From Rhodococcus sp. ARC_M5 (GTDB taxonomy: Bacteria > Actinomycetota > Actinomycetes > Mycobacteriales > Mycobacteriaceae): a stretch of 64,000 nucleotides of DNA. Made by a program: the position numbers and the translations under genes. The stretch spans positions 1-64,000 of the forward strand of contig NZ_JALGQE010000010.1 of the NCBI RefSeq assembly GCF_022810405.1, in the 5' to 3' direction. Below are positions 16,259 to 26,206 of this stretch, piece by piece (position 1 is the first letter of the stretch; the number at the start of each line of letters is the position of its first letter). The notes beneath the pieces were generated by a model. That model saw only the letters and a program-made list of their open reading frames with translations, ran no database searches and was not told the DNA's origin.

Positions 16259-17077
16259 GTGACCGCACTGCAGAACGGCCATTTCGACTCCACCACCGCG
16301 CTCGCGTGGGCCACGTTCACCGAAAACCTGCATGCTCGTCTTCGGACATTGCCGCGGCGGGACTACATCACGATTTCGGCTGCACAGGCGAGTCCCGGGG
16401 AGCGTGGCTTGCGGCCGTACATCGATGTTGCGGCGACGGACGGCGGTCCGCTGGTGTCGGTGGCAGCGCTGCCGTCGCTGCTCTACCCGGATGCCCCCGA
16501 CGCAACGGCCCTTGATGTGCAGCTCCTCAACTGCGGTTGGCTGGATCGAGGCAAGCCGGTCGCAGACGGGTCGATCATCGATCTCACGCGCACCGACGAC
16601 CGAGCAGATGCGGCGCTCGTCGCGGAGATGATCACGCGCGCGTTCCGCGAGATCTGGAACGTGCCGCACCCGTCGTTCCTGAGCGCTTGGGGTGTCGGGG
16701 CCGACGGGACGTCGTCCGGGCCGGTCGACCTACAACGCGGATTCGTCGGTCGGACGGCCGGCACAGCGACCGAAAGCCCCTTGGAGACAACCGACGACGT
16801 TCCTGCCGAGCTGAGGTCACTGCAGGCGTTGTGCCAGTTGGTCGGTCGGCGCGTCGACGCGCGCACCGTTCGGTCGGTGTGCGCGGGCGGCGATATCGAC
16901 GCGCTGAAACTTCGAGCACTGTCGCTGCATCGATCGGCTGCGGCACGCGCCCGCCGATCTGCGGACTCCGGCGCAGAGAACCCGGTCGCCGTGTCGAGAA
17001 ATCTTGCGCGTACCTGGATGTTGGTCGCACGCAGCATCGAGGCCGTAACCACGGCGGACCGCCACGCGTGCCGCTGA
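16259..17077 (+). CDS. TY-Chap/YbjN-like domain protein
   Basis: A 272-residue protein. Its central FREIWNVPHPSFLSAWGVG matches FRDIWGLPHPSFLGSRATG in the protein at 30378-31679, so the two are paralogues over an N-terminal chaperone-like domain (T3SS-chaperone/YbjN, TY-Chap). The C-terminal part (from about 180) is helical with RSLQALCQLVGRRVDARTV, a possible small helical domain also seen in the second paralogue (LLELVELVARSEEPLDIDTV). No secretion system is nearby. The GTG start at 16259 follows AGAGGG. Function is unknown; peptide binding is the family expectation. Confidence 0.65.
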   Translation: MTALQNGHFDSTTALAWATFTENLHARLRTLPRRDYITISAAQASPGERGLRPYIDVAATDGGPLVSVAALPSLLYPDAPDATALDVQLLNCGWLDRGKPVADGSIIDLTRTDDRADAALVAEMITRAFREIWNVPHPSFLSAWGVGADGTSSGPVDLQRGFVGRTAGTATESPLETTDDVPAELRSLQALCQLVGRRVDARTVRSVCAGGDIDALKLRALSLHRSAAARARRSADSGAENPVAVSRNLARTWMLVARSIEAVTTADRHACR

Positions 17078-17098
17078 CGAGTTACAGAACCCGACGAA

Positions 17099-18961
17099 CT
17101 ACAGAATTCTTCGGCGCAACCCGCTCGCCCGCAGCACTTGACGCTCCACACCTGCCCGGATGGCCTGCTCGGTACCGATGACCCGGACGTGCGAGCGCGC
17201 CCGGGTGATGGCGGTGTACAGCAGTTCTCGGGTCAGCAGCGTCGATGCCTCGGCGGGCAGCAGAACCGAGACGGTGTCGTACTGACTGCCCTGACTGCGG
17301 TGGATCGTCATCGCGTAGACGGTATGTACCGAGGAGAGCACGTTCGGGTGGATCAACACGTGGCCGCGTCCTCGGGCGAACGCCGCCATCGGAGTTCCGT
17401 TGTCACCCATCACCACTACTCCGGTATCTCCGTTGTAGATCCTCGCTTCGTGGTCGTTGGCCGTCACCAACAGAGGTTGCCCGGGGTACCAGAGCGAGGG
17501 ATCGAGAAACGTTCCGCTTCCTTCCCCTACCCACTCCATTGCTTGCCGGTCCCATCGCGAGACGCCCCATCGACCCTCGCGGTGCGCGCACAGGAGGCGG
17601 TGTTTCTCGAGCCCGAGCAGTGCTGCGGTGGCGTCTCCGCGTGCAGCGGCGGCGGTCACCTCGGCTGCGGTGTCCACAACGTCGGATCGCAGCGCATCGA
17701 CGTCGTCGGGGCCCTGGAACGAAATCTCCTCCGCGCCCGACTCGAGCAGCGCCATCACGTCGTCGCCCCGACCGTCTCGCACGGCCACGGCCAGGCGGGC
17801 GATGGCCCCGCCGAACCGTCGGCCACGACTGAGCCGAACTACGCCGCCGCGCAATCGATCTCGCTCGAACCCGCTGAGAGCGGCCTCTGCAGGGTCCTCG
17901 GCCGCGGCGAAATCCTCGTCCACGAGCTGCGCCAGCACCGGATTCTCGGTGCCGGTGACCGGCCGGGCCACCAGATCTGCAAGCACTGCTCCCGCGTCGA
18001 CCGACGTCAGCTGATCGGGGTCGCCGACGAGGATCAGCCGAGACTCGGGGCGCACCGCTTCGAGCAGTCGGCACATCATCGTCAACGACACCATCGAGAC
18101 TTCGTCGACGACGATCACGTCGTACGGCAACCGGTTCTCGGCGTCGTGCCGAAACCTCGTCTTGCTGCCGGGCTTCCACCCCAGAAGGCGGTGGAGCGTC
18201 ATCGCCTTCAGCTCCGCCGGAAGCTCGAGTAGATCGGCCTGTTCGGATACGGACTCCTGCAATCGGGCCGCGGCCTTGCCGGTGGGTGCGGCCAGTCCGA
18301 TGCGTAGGTCGCTCCCGTGCTCGCGGACGAGCAGCGCCAGGATGCGCGCTACCGTATGTGTCTTTCCCGTTCCCGGCCCGCCGGCGATGACCGTGGTCCA
18401 CTGCGTTGCCGCCAGGGCTGCAGCTATCCGCTGTCGATCGGGAGCGGCCGTCGGCAAACCCGATTCGTCCACGAACAGCGTCGAAAGGGCGTCTCTGATC
18501 TCGTCGGCACAGGCAGTCGGGTGGGACTGCGAACGAGCGTCGAGAACATCTCGAACGGTGCTCTCCTGCAGATGATATCGATCCAGGTACAGCAGCTCAC
18601 CTTGATCTGTGTCGACCAGTTTCAGCGGCCTCAGCGGTCCATTCGAACTGCCGACCACCAGTGGGCTCACCCTCAGTGCTCGGAGTACGTCGTCGAGTTC
18701 GGGCCACGGAAGGACGCTCGGATCGACATCCGAATCCTCGTCGACGGTGACGTCACGCAGTCGTCGCAGATCCAGGCACACCGAGCCGGATCGCACCGAG
18801 CGCACGGTAAGGGCAGTGGCGAGCAGTACCAACTCCGACGACTCCCCGGCAAGGGCACCGAGCCGCAACGCCACGTGCACATCGGATGCCGACAGCACAC
18901 CCGCGTCGTTGAAGACACGCAGAATCCCACTGCCGCGCAGCGCAATCGAGACCCTGGTCAT
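17099..18961 (-). CDS. recD: exodeoxyribonuclease V alpha chain RecD
   Basis: A 620-residue superfamily 1B helicase. Walker A is GGPGTGKTH (194-202), Walker B is VVDEVSMVS, and later motifs include LVGDPDQLTSVDAGAVL and MTIHRSQGSQYDTVSVLLP. It is the fast 5'-3' motor of RecBCD, which processes double-strand breaks. ATG 18961 overlaps the RecB stop (ATGA), which fixes the start and shows translational coupling in the order recC-recB-recD. It ends 21 bases from the convergent TY-Chap-like gene. Confidence 0.96.
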   Translation of the reverse strand: MTRVSIALRGSGILRVFNDAGVLSASDVHVALRLGALAGESSELVLLATALTVRSVRSGSVCLDLRRLRDVTVDEDSDVDPSVLPWPELDDVLRALRVSPLVVGSSNGPLRPLKLVDTDQGELLYLDRYHLQESTVRDVLDARSQSHPTACADEIRDALSTLFVDESGLPTAAPDRQRIAAALAATQWTTVIAGGPGTGKTHTVARILALLVREHGSDLRIGLAAPTGKAAARLQESVSEQADLLELPAELKAMTLHRLLGWKPGSKTRFRHDAENRLPYDVIVVDEVSMVSLTMMCRLLEAVRPESRLILVGDPDQLTSVDAGAVLADLVARPVTGTENPVLAQLVDEDFAAAEDPAEAALSGFERDRLRGGVVRLSRGRRFGGAIARLAVAVRDGRGDDVMALLESGAEEISFQGPDDVDALRSDVVDTAAEVTAAAARGDATAALLGLEKHRLLCAHREGRWGVSRWDRQAMEWVGEGSGTFLDPSLWYPGQPLLVTANDHEARIYNGDTGVVVMGDNGTPMAAFARGRGHVLIHPNVLSSVHTVYAMTIHRSQGSQYDTVSVLLPAEASTLLTRELLYTAITRARSHVRVIGTEQAIRAGVERQVLRASGLRRRIL

Positions 18962-21900
18962 CGGACCACCCTCCCGCCGAGCAGGTCCGACAGCTCCACC
19001 ACCAGAGCTGCGGGCGGATCCCAGTCGAACACCCCGCACCCGGCGGGAGTCCGGGGTCCTACCATGCCCCGAACGAACAGGTAGCGAATGCCACCGAGGT
19101 GCACTGTCGGATCGTAGTCCGGTTGACGCCATCGCAGATATCGATGCAGCGCAACGGCATACAGGATGGCCTGCAGCGGATAGTGCGAGCGGATCATTTC
19201 CTGGGCCATCTTCTCGCGCGTGAAGTTACCGGTGGTCAGATCCCCCCGGGCGAGACGGTTCGTCTTGTAGTCCACCACGACGTACCGCGGTCCGGGCACG
19301 CGAAGAACCGAGTCGATACTTCCGGTGAGAAAGCCGCGCAGTGGTGTCGCTTCCAGATCGTCGAGCAGATCTGCGTACGACGCGAGCACGTCCGTCGGGT
19401 CGAGGTGGTGCCGCAACAGGCGCGCCACGGACTTCAGCGTGACCGTGGCTGCCACCGGATCGTCGCCGCCGGCCAAGGGCAGCTCGAAGTCGAGCTCGGC
19501 CAGATGATCGGACGGCGCTGTGTCGGCGAGGGTCCCGAATCCCAACGGTGTCTGCATCACCGGCAGTAGGGCCGCGGCCAGAGCTACCGGATCGACCTCG
19601 GCCATCCGCGCTGCGACAGCCGCTGCACAACGGCGCTCCAGTTCCGCGAGTAGATCGGGCGCGGAGGTGTCGACGTGTTCGAGCGCCTCGTGCACGAGCG
19701 TTCCGAACGCCGCACCGGCGGGCATGCCGTTCATCGGTGACGCAATTCCCTCCGGCTGTTCGCCCTCACCAACCGGTGGTTCCGCAGGCTCGTCGGTCTT
19801 CTCGGGGTGCTCGGCCTCGCTGGTCACTCCCGTCTCCGACTGGACGGGTGCGGCATCGTGAGCGTGAGCGGTCAACGCGGAGTACGACGTTCGACGCCAC
19901 AGTAGGTCGAGGGTTCGATCGAAGCGTGCGGCAGCGACGTCGAAGTGCGCCTGTTCGGGTCGGATCCAGTGCTCGCTCGATGGTGCACCCGGGCCCACCG
20001 GTTCGACCGAGACGAGGTCGGCTGCCGACCCGACCCAGGATTGCAGCCGGTTCGCAGTCGTCGCGTCGTCGAGCACCTTGTACGACCGCTCCGGCTGCGC
20101 AATTCCGGGGATGCGACCGAACAGCATGCGGTGCAGCGAGGAGGTCGCGGTGTTCCGGCCCGGTGCCCACCACAGCACGATCTGGCTCTCGGCACGTGTG
20201 AGTCCGACGTAGAGCAGTCGCAGTTCCTCGCCTGCCTCCTCCTGATCGTTGAGCACCTTCCTGGCCGCGTACCCCGCACCGGACGGTCCGCCGACGTCTC
20301 GGATGCGTTCGCCGTTCTCGTGCAACAACAACGTCGACGGCTTGCTGAAGTACAACGCGTCCCAGGCATACGGGAGATAGACGACCGGAAATTCGAGTCC
20401 CTTGCTGCCGTGTGTCGTCATGATCTGCACTGCGGCGGAATCACTGTCGAGCCGGCGACTGCGATCGGTCGACCCGCCGGCCGCCGGTTCCTTGATGCGG
20501 TCCGTCAACCACCGGGTGAGGGCGGTGATTCCGAAGGACTCGGATACCGCTGCGCGATTGAGCAACTGGGCGATATGACGCAGGTCGGTCATCGTGCGCT
20601 CGCCGGCCTCGACCGCCAGCAGTCGGGCGTCGAGTCCGGACTGGGCCGACACCCTCTCGAACACTGCTGCGAATCCGGCCTGATCGAACAGCACCGAATA
20701 CTCACGCAGTCGACTGCTGACCTGCGACAGAGCGTCCTCGGCCCCGGAATCGAGCTGTGCAGCAGTCCATCCGAGCAACGGTGTCAAGGCGGCGAGGCGA
20801 ACGCGATCGGTGCGATGAGGTTGTTCGATCGCCTGCAGCAGCCACAACCAATCTCGGGCGCTCTCGGTGCCGAACACGCTGGTGCTGCTCGACACGACGG
20901 ACGGAACCCCGACCGCGTCGAGTGCGTCCCGAATCAACGCCACCTGCTTGGTCGTTCGGGTCAACACGGCGATATCCCGCGGTTCGATCGACCGGGGCCC
21001 GTCGGGTCGATCGATCACGGCATGTCGGGACAGTAGCTCGACGATGTCCGCCGCAACGTCTGCCGCAACCCGAGATCGAAGTCGGTCCACTGCGGGAAAA
21101 CCCTGCCGCAGTGGACCAGCGCCGGTTCGGGGGAGATAACGCACCCGCAAGGGAGGATGCCCGACCATGCGCGAGAGCGGGTTTCGCGCCTCGACTCGGT
21201 GCACCACGATGTCCTCGTGGCCGAGGGCTGCGCCGCCGTACAGATGATGCAGGGCGTCGAGCAGCCCCGAATCACTACGCCAGTTGGCCGTGAGCTCGTA
21301 GAGGTGGTCCGCGGTCTGCACCGCGTCGAGGTAGCTCAGTACCTCGGCTCCGCGGAACGCGTAGATGGCCTGCTTCGGATCGCCGACGAGGATCAGCGTC
21401 GTGAATCCGTGAAACGCCCGCCGCAGGATGTCCCATTGCATCGGGTCGGTGTCCTGGAACTCGTCGATCAACACGACGCGGTATCGATCTCGCACTCGCG
21501 CGCAGGCGGCCTCGCCGTGTACTGGGTCGGACAGCACAGAATGCAGAAGTCCGAGCAGATCGTTGTAGTCGCGCACCCCGAGTAGACGCTTGCGACGTTC
21601 GACTTCACGTCGTGCTTCGCGGGCGAACCGCACCCGCAGAGCGGGCTCGCGGTTGTCGTCGTCCAGGTCCTCGGTGTCGGGATACAGAGTCGACTGCTGG
21701 TCACCCACGGCCGCCAACGCCAACTGCTGAGCATCCCGCCTGCTGAATGCCGGTGCCTCGTCGTCGCCGCTGAACATCTGCAGATACAGATCGTCCACGA
21801 CCTGCTCGAGGAGATCCGAGACCGATTCGACGAATGTCGATTCGGGTTCGCGTTCGCCCGCTATGCCGAGTCCGTCGAGCATTCGTTGGCAGAAGCTGTG

Positions 21901-22275
21901 GGTGGTGACGATGGTCCCGGCATCGAAGTCGGACAGAGCTTTTCGCAATCTTCCTCGACGCCTGTCCACTTCGGCGTCGTCGACGGCGGCCAGGAATGCC
22001 ACGAGTGGATCCTCGGACGCACGAGCGGTGCCCGGGTCTGCCAGGTCGCGGGCGATCGACGCGAATCTGCTGCGGGTGCGATCCCGTAGTTCCTGGGTCG
22101 CAGCCCGACTGAACGTCACCAGGAGCAGATCCGAAATCTCGGCGATTCCTTCGGCGATGTAGCGCGCGGCCAACCCGACGATCGCATACGTCTTGCCGGT
22201 TCCGGCGCTGGCTTCGAGGACGGTCGTTCCGGTCGGCATCGAACCGAGCAGGTCGAATCCACGGGCGGTGGTCAT
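18958..22275 (-). CDS. recB: exodeoxyribonuclease V beta chain RecB
   Basis: A 1105-residue UvrD-type helicase-nuclease. Walker A is LEASAGTGKTYAIVG (residues 22-29 for the core), Walker B LIDEFQDTDPMQW, and ILVGDPKQAIYAFRGAE and TTHGSKGLEFPVVYLPYAWD are helicase motifs. The C-terminal nuclease has LRGFLTGSIDSVLRVPG and VVDYKTNRLARGD, the D...D-x-K core. It supplies the 3'-5' helicase and the only nuclease of RecBCD. Its ATG overlaps the recC stop and its stop overlaps the recD start. Confidence 0.96.
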   Translation of the reverse strand: MTTARGFDLLGSMPTGTTVLEASAGTGKTYAIVGLAARYIAEGIAEISDLLLVTFSRAATQELRDRTRSRFASIARDLADPGTARASEDPLVAFLAAVDDAEVDRRRGRLRKALSDFDAGTIVTTHSFCQRMLDGLGIAGEREPESTFVESVSDLLEQVVDDLYLQMFSGDDEAPAFSRRDAQQLALAAVGDQQSTLYPDTEDLDDDNREPALRVRFAREARREVERRKRLLGVRDYNDLLGLLHSVLSDPVHGEAACARVRDRYRVVLIDEFQDTDPMQWDILRRAFHGFTTLILVGDPKQAIYAFRGAEVLSYLDAVQTADHLYELTANWRSDSGLLDALHHLYGGAALGHEDIVVHRVEARNPLSRMVGHPPLRVRYLPRTGAGPLRQGFPAVDRLRSRVAADVAADIVELLSRHAVIDRPDGPRSIEPRDIAVLTRTTKQVALIRDALDAVGVPSVVSSSTSVFGTESARDWLWLLQAIEQPHRTDRVRLAALTPLLGWTAAQLDSGAEDALSQVSSRLREYSVLFDQAGFAAVFERVSAQSGLDARLLAVEAGERTMTDLRHIAQLLNRAAVSESFGITALTRWLTDRIKEPAAGGSTDRSRRLDSDSAAVQIMTTHGSKGLEFPVVYLPYAWDALYFSKPSTLLLHENGERIRDVGGPSGAGYAARKVLNDQEEAGEELRLLYVGLTRAESQIVLWWAPGRNTATSSLHRMLFGRIPGIAQPERSYKVLDDATTANRLQSWVGSAADLVSVEPVGPGAPSSEHWIRPEQAHFDVAAARFDRTLDLLWRRTSYSALTAHAHDAAPVQSETGVTSEAEHPEKTDEPAEPPVGEGEQPEGIASPMNGMPAGAAFGTLVHEALEHVDTSAPDLLAELERRCAAAVAARMAEVDPVALAAALLPVMQTPLGFGTLADTAPSDHLAELDFELPLAGGDDPVAATVTLKSVARLLRHHLDPTDVLASYADLLDDLEATPLRGFLTGSIDSVLRVPGPRYVVVDYKTNRLARGDLTTGNFTREKMAQEMIRSHYPLQAILYAVALHRYLRWRQPDYDPTVHLGGIRYLFVRGMVGPRTPAGCGVFDWDPPAALVVELSDLLGGRVVR

Positions 22276-25200
22276 GCATTTCCCATGTTCTCGGCGGCCA
22301 GCAACGGATCCCACAGCTTTCGAGCCAGAACGCCGAAGCGGCTGTTCTCGTTCGACGGCTCCGTCTCGTCGGCGAGCGGGACCGTCGCGAGCAAAGTCTG
22401 GAACGACAAGGTCGGACCGTGGACGTACCGCAACGATCGATCGGTTCCGTCCCCGAAGTCGCCGCGCCATGCCCAAGTGGCCGAGTCGTAGCCGTCCTCG
22501 ATCGAACCGCCTCCGAACCGCTTCTCCGCGTACGCAGATGCGGTACCGGTCGAGATCGGCAGCGGCGACGCCAGTCCGCGATCGCGCAAGTCCACCAACT
22601 CCCGCAGCACGGCGACAGGGTCACGCGGGGCCCTCATCGAAGAGCGACGAGGCGGGCGCATCCCGCTCGCCCGGCCGATGGTGACGGCGGTCCACTCCCC
22701 TGTCTCCGATGCGGCTACCGCGAGCAACCGCACCCACGCGGCCAGTCGATGCTTGGCGGCCAGGCGCGAGTACGAGGAGCGCGCGAGAGTGTGGCCGTGA
22801 ATTCCGGTGACGGTGCCGGTCAGGCGCCGTCCGTCGCCCAGCTCGACCGCGACGTCGATGGTCTCGGCCGCGCCCGTATGGAAGGGCGCGGCCGCGTCGG
22901 CGATGATCCCGACGATCTGTCTGATGTCGGACATCTCCCGTCGGCCCTGGTGGAACGGCGGCAGGGTGCCGCGCCGCCACTCTGCGTCGGCGAATTCTCC
23001 GATGTCACCGCCCGCGAGCACCGCGGCGAGCATCCGGTCGCCGATACTCCACCGGGACAACGGGTCCAGTTCGATGTCGAGACTGTCGGCAAGATCGTCC
23101 TCCAGCTCCGGAACGCGGAAGCCCAACCGTTGGCGCAGGAACGCCTGCACCGGATTCTCGACGAAGGCGATCAGTTCGGCGAGGCCGACGTCCCCGCGAT
23201 GAGCCGGCGGGAGTGGATCGGGCAGGAAGGGTGTCGCCGGACCGGGCGTTCGTTGCTGAGACACCGCTCCGGCCAGGGCTACCGCGTCGAAACTGAACGG
23301 GTGCTCGGCCTCGAAGTTGAGGGGGTCGAACGGCTGCAGCGGATGCCGATGTTCGACGCGTCCGCCCGCGGTCGCCTCGAGCACGTCCATCAACTCGCGC
23401 AGTGGGATCGCGGGCGGCTTCGCCGATCCGTCGACGGGGTCCGCTCCGGTGTAGAACAGCAGTAGTTTCTCCTCGGCCGACATCACCGCGTCGAGAAGTA
23501 GTTGCCGATCCTCACTGCGGATGTCTCGTTCGCCGACGGCTGGGTCGCGGGCCAGAATGTCGTCGCCGTCGATACTGCCCACCCGGGGGAACACCTCGTC
23601 GTCGAGCCCGAGGAGCACCACCACCCGATGCGGTACCGATCGCATCGGAACCATGGTGCACACGGTCAGTTCACCGGTGCGGAAGTTCGCCCGGGTAGGT
23701 CGCCCGGCCAGTCTGCCGGCCAGCATCGCGCGCACGTCCGCGAGCCGAAGTTCGGCCGCGCTGCCGTGTTCGGTGGCGTCGGCTATCTCACGATGCGCTT
23801 GTGCCAGTTGCCATTCGTCGGCCGTGGGCACGTCGGCGAGGAGATCGAGGGCGCGGCTCAAGTGCTGCGTCCATTCGGCCACCGACGCCGGGCCGGCAAG
23901 CGTTCGGAGAACCGAGGCCAGTCGATCGACGAGTTCGGCGAAGCGGCCGGCAAGGGTGATGTCGTTGCTGTCGACGTCGTCGAGCGGCAGTGCGAGGTCG
24001 AGGTATTCGTTCCGAGTCTCGTCCGCGGCCACCCCCAGCAGGATGCGATCGAGCGCCGACTTGAAGGTGTTCTGCCGAAAGTTGTTCAAACCGAACGCTT
24101 CTCGTTGCCGAACCGTCAATCCCCAGCGGGCACCTGAGGTCGTCACCCAGTCGCGCAGGCGCTCGAGATCGTCGTCGGTCAACGAGAACTTCTCGCGCAC
24201 CGGGCCACTGGCGGCGAAGTCCAACAGCTCGCTCGCCGTCACCCGTCCCTCCGAGAAATCCAGCACCGTGGCGACGACGTCGAGGATGGGATTGGTGCGG
24301 CGTAGGCCCCGATCGGCGAGGCGCACGCGCAGCCGATGCCCTGGATGTACCAGCGCCGCCTGCCCGAAGTTCGCGCGGATCAACGGCGCGTAGGTCTCGA
24401 CATCCGGGCACATCACCAGGACGTCCCGCGGTTCGAGCGACGGGTCGTCGGTGAACAGATGCAGCAGCGACTCGCGTAGTACTTCGACCTGTCGCGCAGG
24501 CCCGTGACAAGCGTGAATCTGCACCGTGTCGTCGGCGGCGACTGTGCCGTCGCCGGAGGGAGGGGCGTCGGCCGTGATGTCCGATTGCACTCGCCCGAGC
24601 AGGGTGGGTGCCGGGTGCGGGCCGTCGTGGTGCACGGTACGAGTCGCCGCCGAAGCGATCACCGCCTGGAGTTCTCGCACGTCGCGCGACAGACTGGCCA
24701 ACAGTGGGTGTTCGACGGCCAGAGCCGTCGTGTCGTCTCGTCGGCGAGTCACGCGCTGCCGATCGGCGAGGGAGTTCCACATGGTCGGGCTCGGATGCGG
24801 AATCCAGATGTGCACGTCGCGCGCGTGCGACAGCGCTCCGAGTATGTCGAGCTGATCGGTCGTCAGTCGGGTCGGGCCGAAAACCGACAATCGACTCGGT
24901 AGCTCCACCGATTCCGGTGCGTCCCGCAGTCGTTCGCATGTCTGCGGCAGTCGTTCGGCTGGACTCGGGCTGCCGATTCGCTCCCGCACCATGCCCCACA
25001 CTCGTGGTTGCCAGAGCAGGTCCTCGTCCAGGTCGCCGCCGTGTCCGTCGGTGAAGCGTCCGGCGAACCAGTCGCGCAGCATCTGAGGTCGTTGAGATCC
25101 GTAGGTGCGGAACAGTTCTGCCACATGCGATGCCGTCGACCAACGGCGTCCCGCACGATGATCCTCGGAACCGGCCCCCAGGTGCTTGGACAGCACCGCG

Positions 25201-25538
25201 GCCCAGGGTTCGGTGCGGCACTCGTCGATCACCTCCAACGCGGTCCAGAGCACTCGGCCCACAGCCCAGGGGTCGTCGTCGGGATCGATATCGTCGACCG
25301 ACGCGATGGCGCGCGACACCAATCGCGCCGGGCTCGGGAAGTCGATGTTGGCTGCAATGCCCGCACCCTCGGAGCTGCCCAGAGTGCTCGACAGTCGCTG
25401 AGTGAGCCAGCGCTCGACGCCCTTCGCCGGAACCGACACGATCTCGGGCGCGAATGGATCGTCCAATGGCACGGACAGAATGTCGGCGAGTGCAGCCGCC
25501 AGTGTTCCGGCGCGTTCGGCGCGGTGGAGCGTCAACAC
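22272..25538 (-). CDS. recC: exodeoxyribonuclease V gamma chain RecC
   Basis: A 1088-residue protein of the RecC family, structured like a helicase without functional motor motifs. It begins with TLHRAERAGTLAAALADIL and contains WLTQRLSSTLG, DVLVMCPDVETYAPLI and VVLLGLDDEVFPR. It stabilises RecBCD and recognises Chi-type sites. The GTG start at 25538 was chosen because it aligns with the usual RecC N-terminus; the frame extends to 25685 but would overlap the divergent VOC gene. No LexA-type box was found upstream. Confidence 0.95.
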   Translation of the reverse strand: MLTLHRAERAGTLAAALADILSVPLDDPFAPEIVSVPAKGVERWLTQRLSSTLGSSEGAGIAANIDFPSPARLVSRAIASVDDIDPDDDPWAVGRVLWTALEVIDECRTEPWAAVLSKHLGAGSEDHRAGRRWSTASHVAELFRTYGSQRPQMLRDWFAGRFTDGHGGDLDEDLLWQPRVWGMVRERIGSPSPAERLPQTCERLRDAPESVELPSRLSVFGPTRLTTDQLDILGALSHARDVHIWIPHPSPTMWNSLADRQRVTRRRDDTTALAVEHPLLASLSRDVRELQAVIASAATRTVHHDGPHPAPTLLGRVQSDITADAPPSGDGTVAADDTVQIHACHGPARQVEVLRESLLHLFTDDPSLEPRDVLVMCPDVETYAPLIRANFGQAALVHPGHRLRVRLADRGLRRTNPILDVVATVLDFSEGRVTASELLDFAASGPVREKFSLTDDDLERLRDWVTTSGARWGLTVRQREAFGLNNFRQNTFKSALDRILLGVAADETRNEYLDLALPLDDVDSNDITLAGRFAELVDRLASVLRTLAGPASVAEWTQHLSRALDLLADVPTADEWQLAQAHREIADATEHGSAAELRLADVRAMLAGRLAGRPTRANFRTGELTVCTMVPMRSVPHRVVVLLGLDDEVFPRVGSIDGDDILARDPAVGERDIRSEDRQLLLDAVMSAEEKLLLFYTGADPVDGSAKPPAIPLRELMDVLEATAGGRVEHRHPLQPFDPLNFEAEHPFSFDAVALAGAVSQQRTPGPATPFLPDPLPPAHRGDVGLAELIAFVENPVQAFLRQRLGFRVPELEDDLADSLDIELDPLSRWSIGDRMLAAVLAGGDIGEFADAEWRRGTLPPFHQGRREMSDIRQIVGIIADAAAPFHTGAAETIDVAVELGDGRRLTGTVTGIHGHTLARSSYSRLAAKHRLAAWVRLLAVAASETGEWTAVTIGRASGMRPPRRSSMRAPRDPVAVLRELVDLRDRGLASPLPISTGTASAYAEKRFGGGSIEDGYDSATWAWRGDFGDGTDRSLRYVHGPTLSFQTLLATVPLADETEPSNENSRFGVLARKLWDPLLAAENMGNA

Positions 25539-25684
25539 CGTTGCGGTCCCCTGCCTGCTCGTCCTGGTGCCCGATTTCGGGCTCGTGACGACCCTACTCG
25601 AGGCACCGACAGGTTCTGCGCGATGAGTTGGGTCGCCGGACCCGGTCCATATCTGCGAACCCGAACGAGACGAAGGAGAACGCA

Positions 25685-26035
25685 ATGATCGAACATGCGC
25701 TTGCCGTGGTGGCGGTACGCGATCTCGACTCGGCGCGGGGCTGGTACGAGAGGCTCTTCGATCGCCGCGCCGACAACAATCCGATGCCGAGTCTGGTGGA
25801 GTGGCAGGTGGCCCCCGCTGCCTGGCTGCAAGTGACGGTCGATTCCGAGCGGGCCGGCTCGTCGTTGTTCAACGTTGCCGTCGGAGACATCGAGGTGTTC
25901 GTCGAGGCCGCTCGTTCCCGCGGCATTGACTTCGGCGACATCGTCGACGCGAACAAGGGAGTCAGACTGTCGACGGTCTCCGATCCCGACGGCAATTCGA
26001 TCACGGCGATCGGCGGCTTTCGCGAGCAGTACTGA
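25685..26035 (+). CDS. small VOC-family protein
   Basis: A 116-residue glyoxalase-fold protein: MIEHALAVVAVRDLDSARGWYERLF opens the first module and VFVEAARSRGIDFGDIV with VSDPDGNSITAIGGF closes the second. The metal residues usual in glyoxalase I are not all present. ATG 25685 is preceded by GAAGGAGAACGC. It is divergent from recC. Substrate unknown. Confidence 0.82.
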   Translation: MIEHALAVVAVRDLDSARGWYERLFDRRADNNPMPSLVEWQVAPAAWLQVTVDSERAGSSLFNVAVGDIEVFVEAARSRGIDFGDIVDANKGVRLSTVSDPDGNSITAIGGFREQY

Positions 26036-26206
26036 TCGGCGGTTGCCGTTCTCTCACGGAATGTAACGGCGAACCCCGTCGGTGCGACATGGTGAACGGA
26101 AATGCGACCGACCGGTTCGATCAGAACGAGACGGTTGCTTCCGGTCTCGCGGGTCATATCTCGGCCGCGACATCGACACCTCTCGCGACCCGAACGGACC
26201 CTCCAC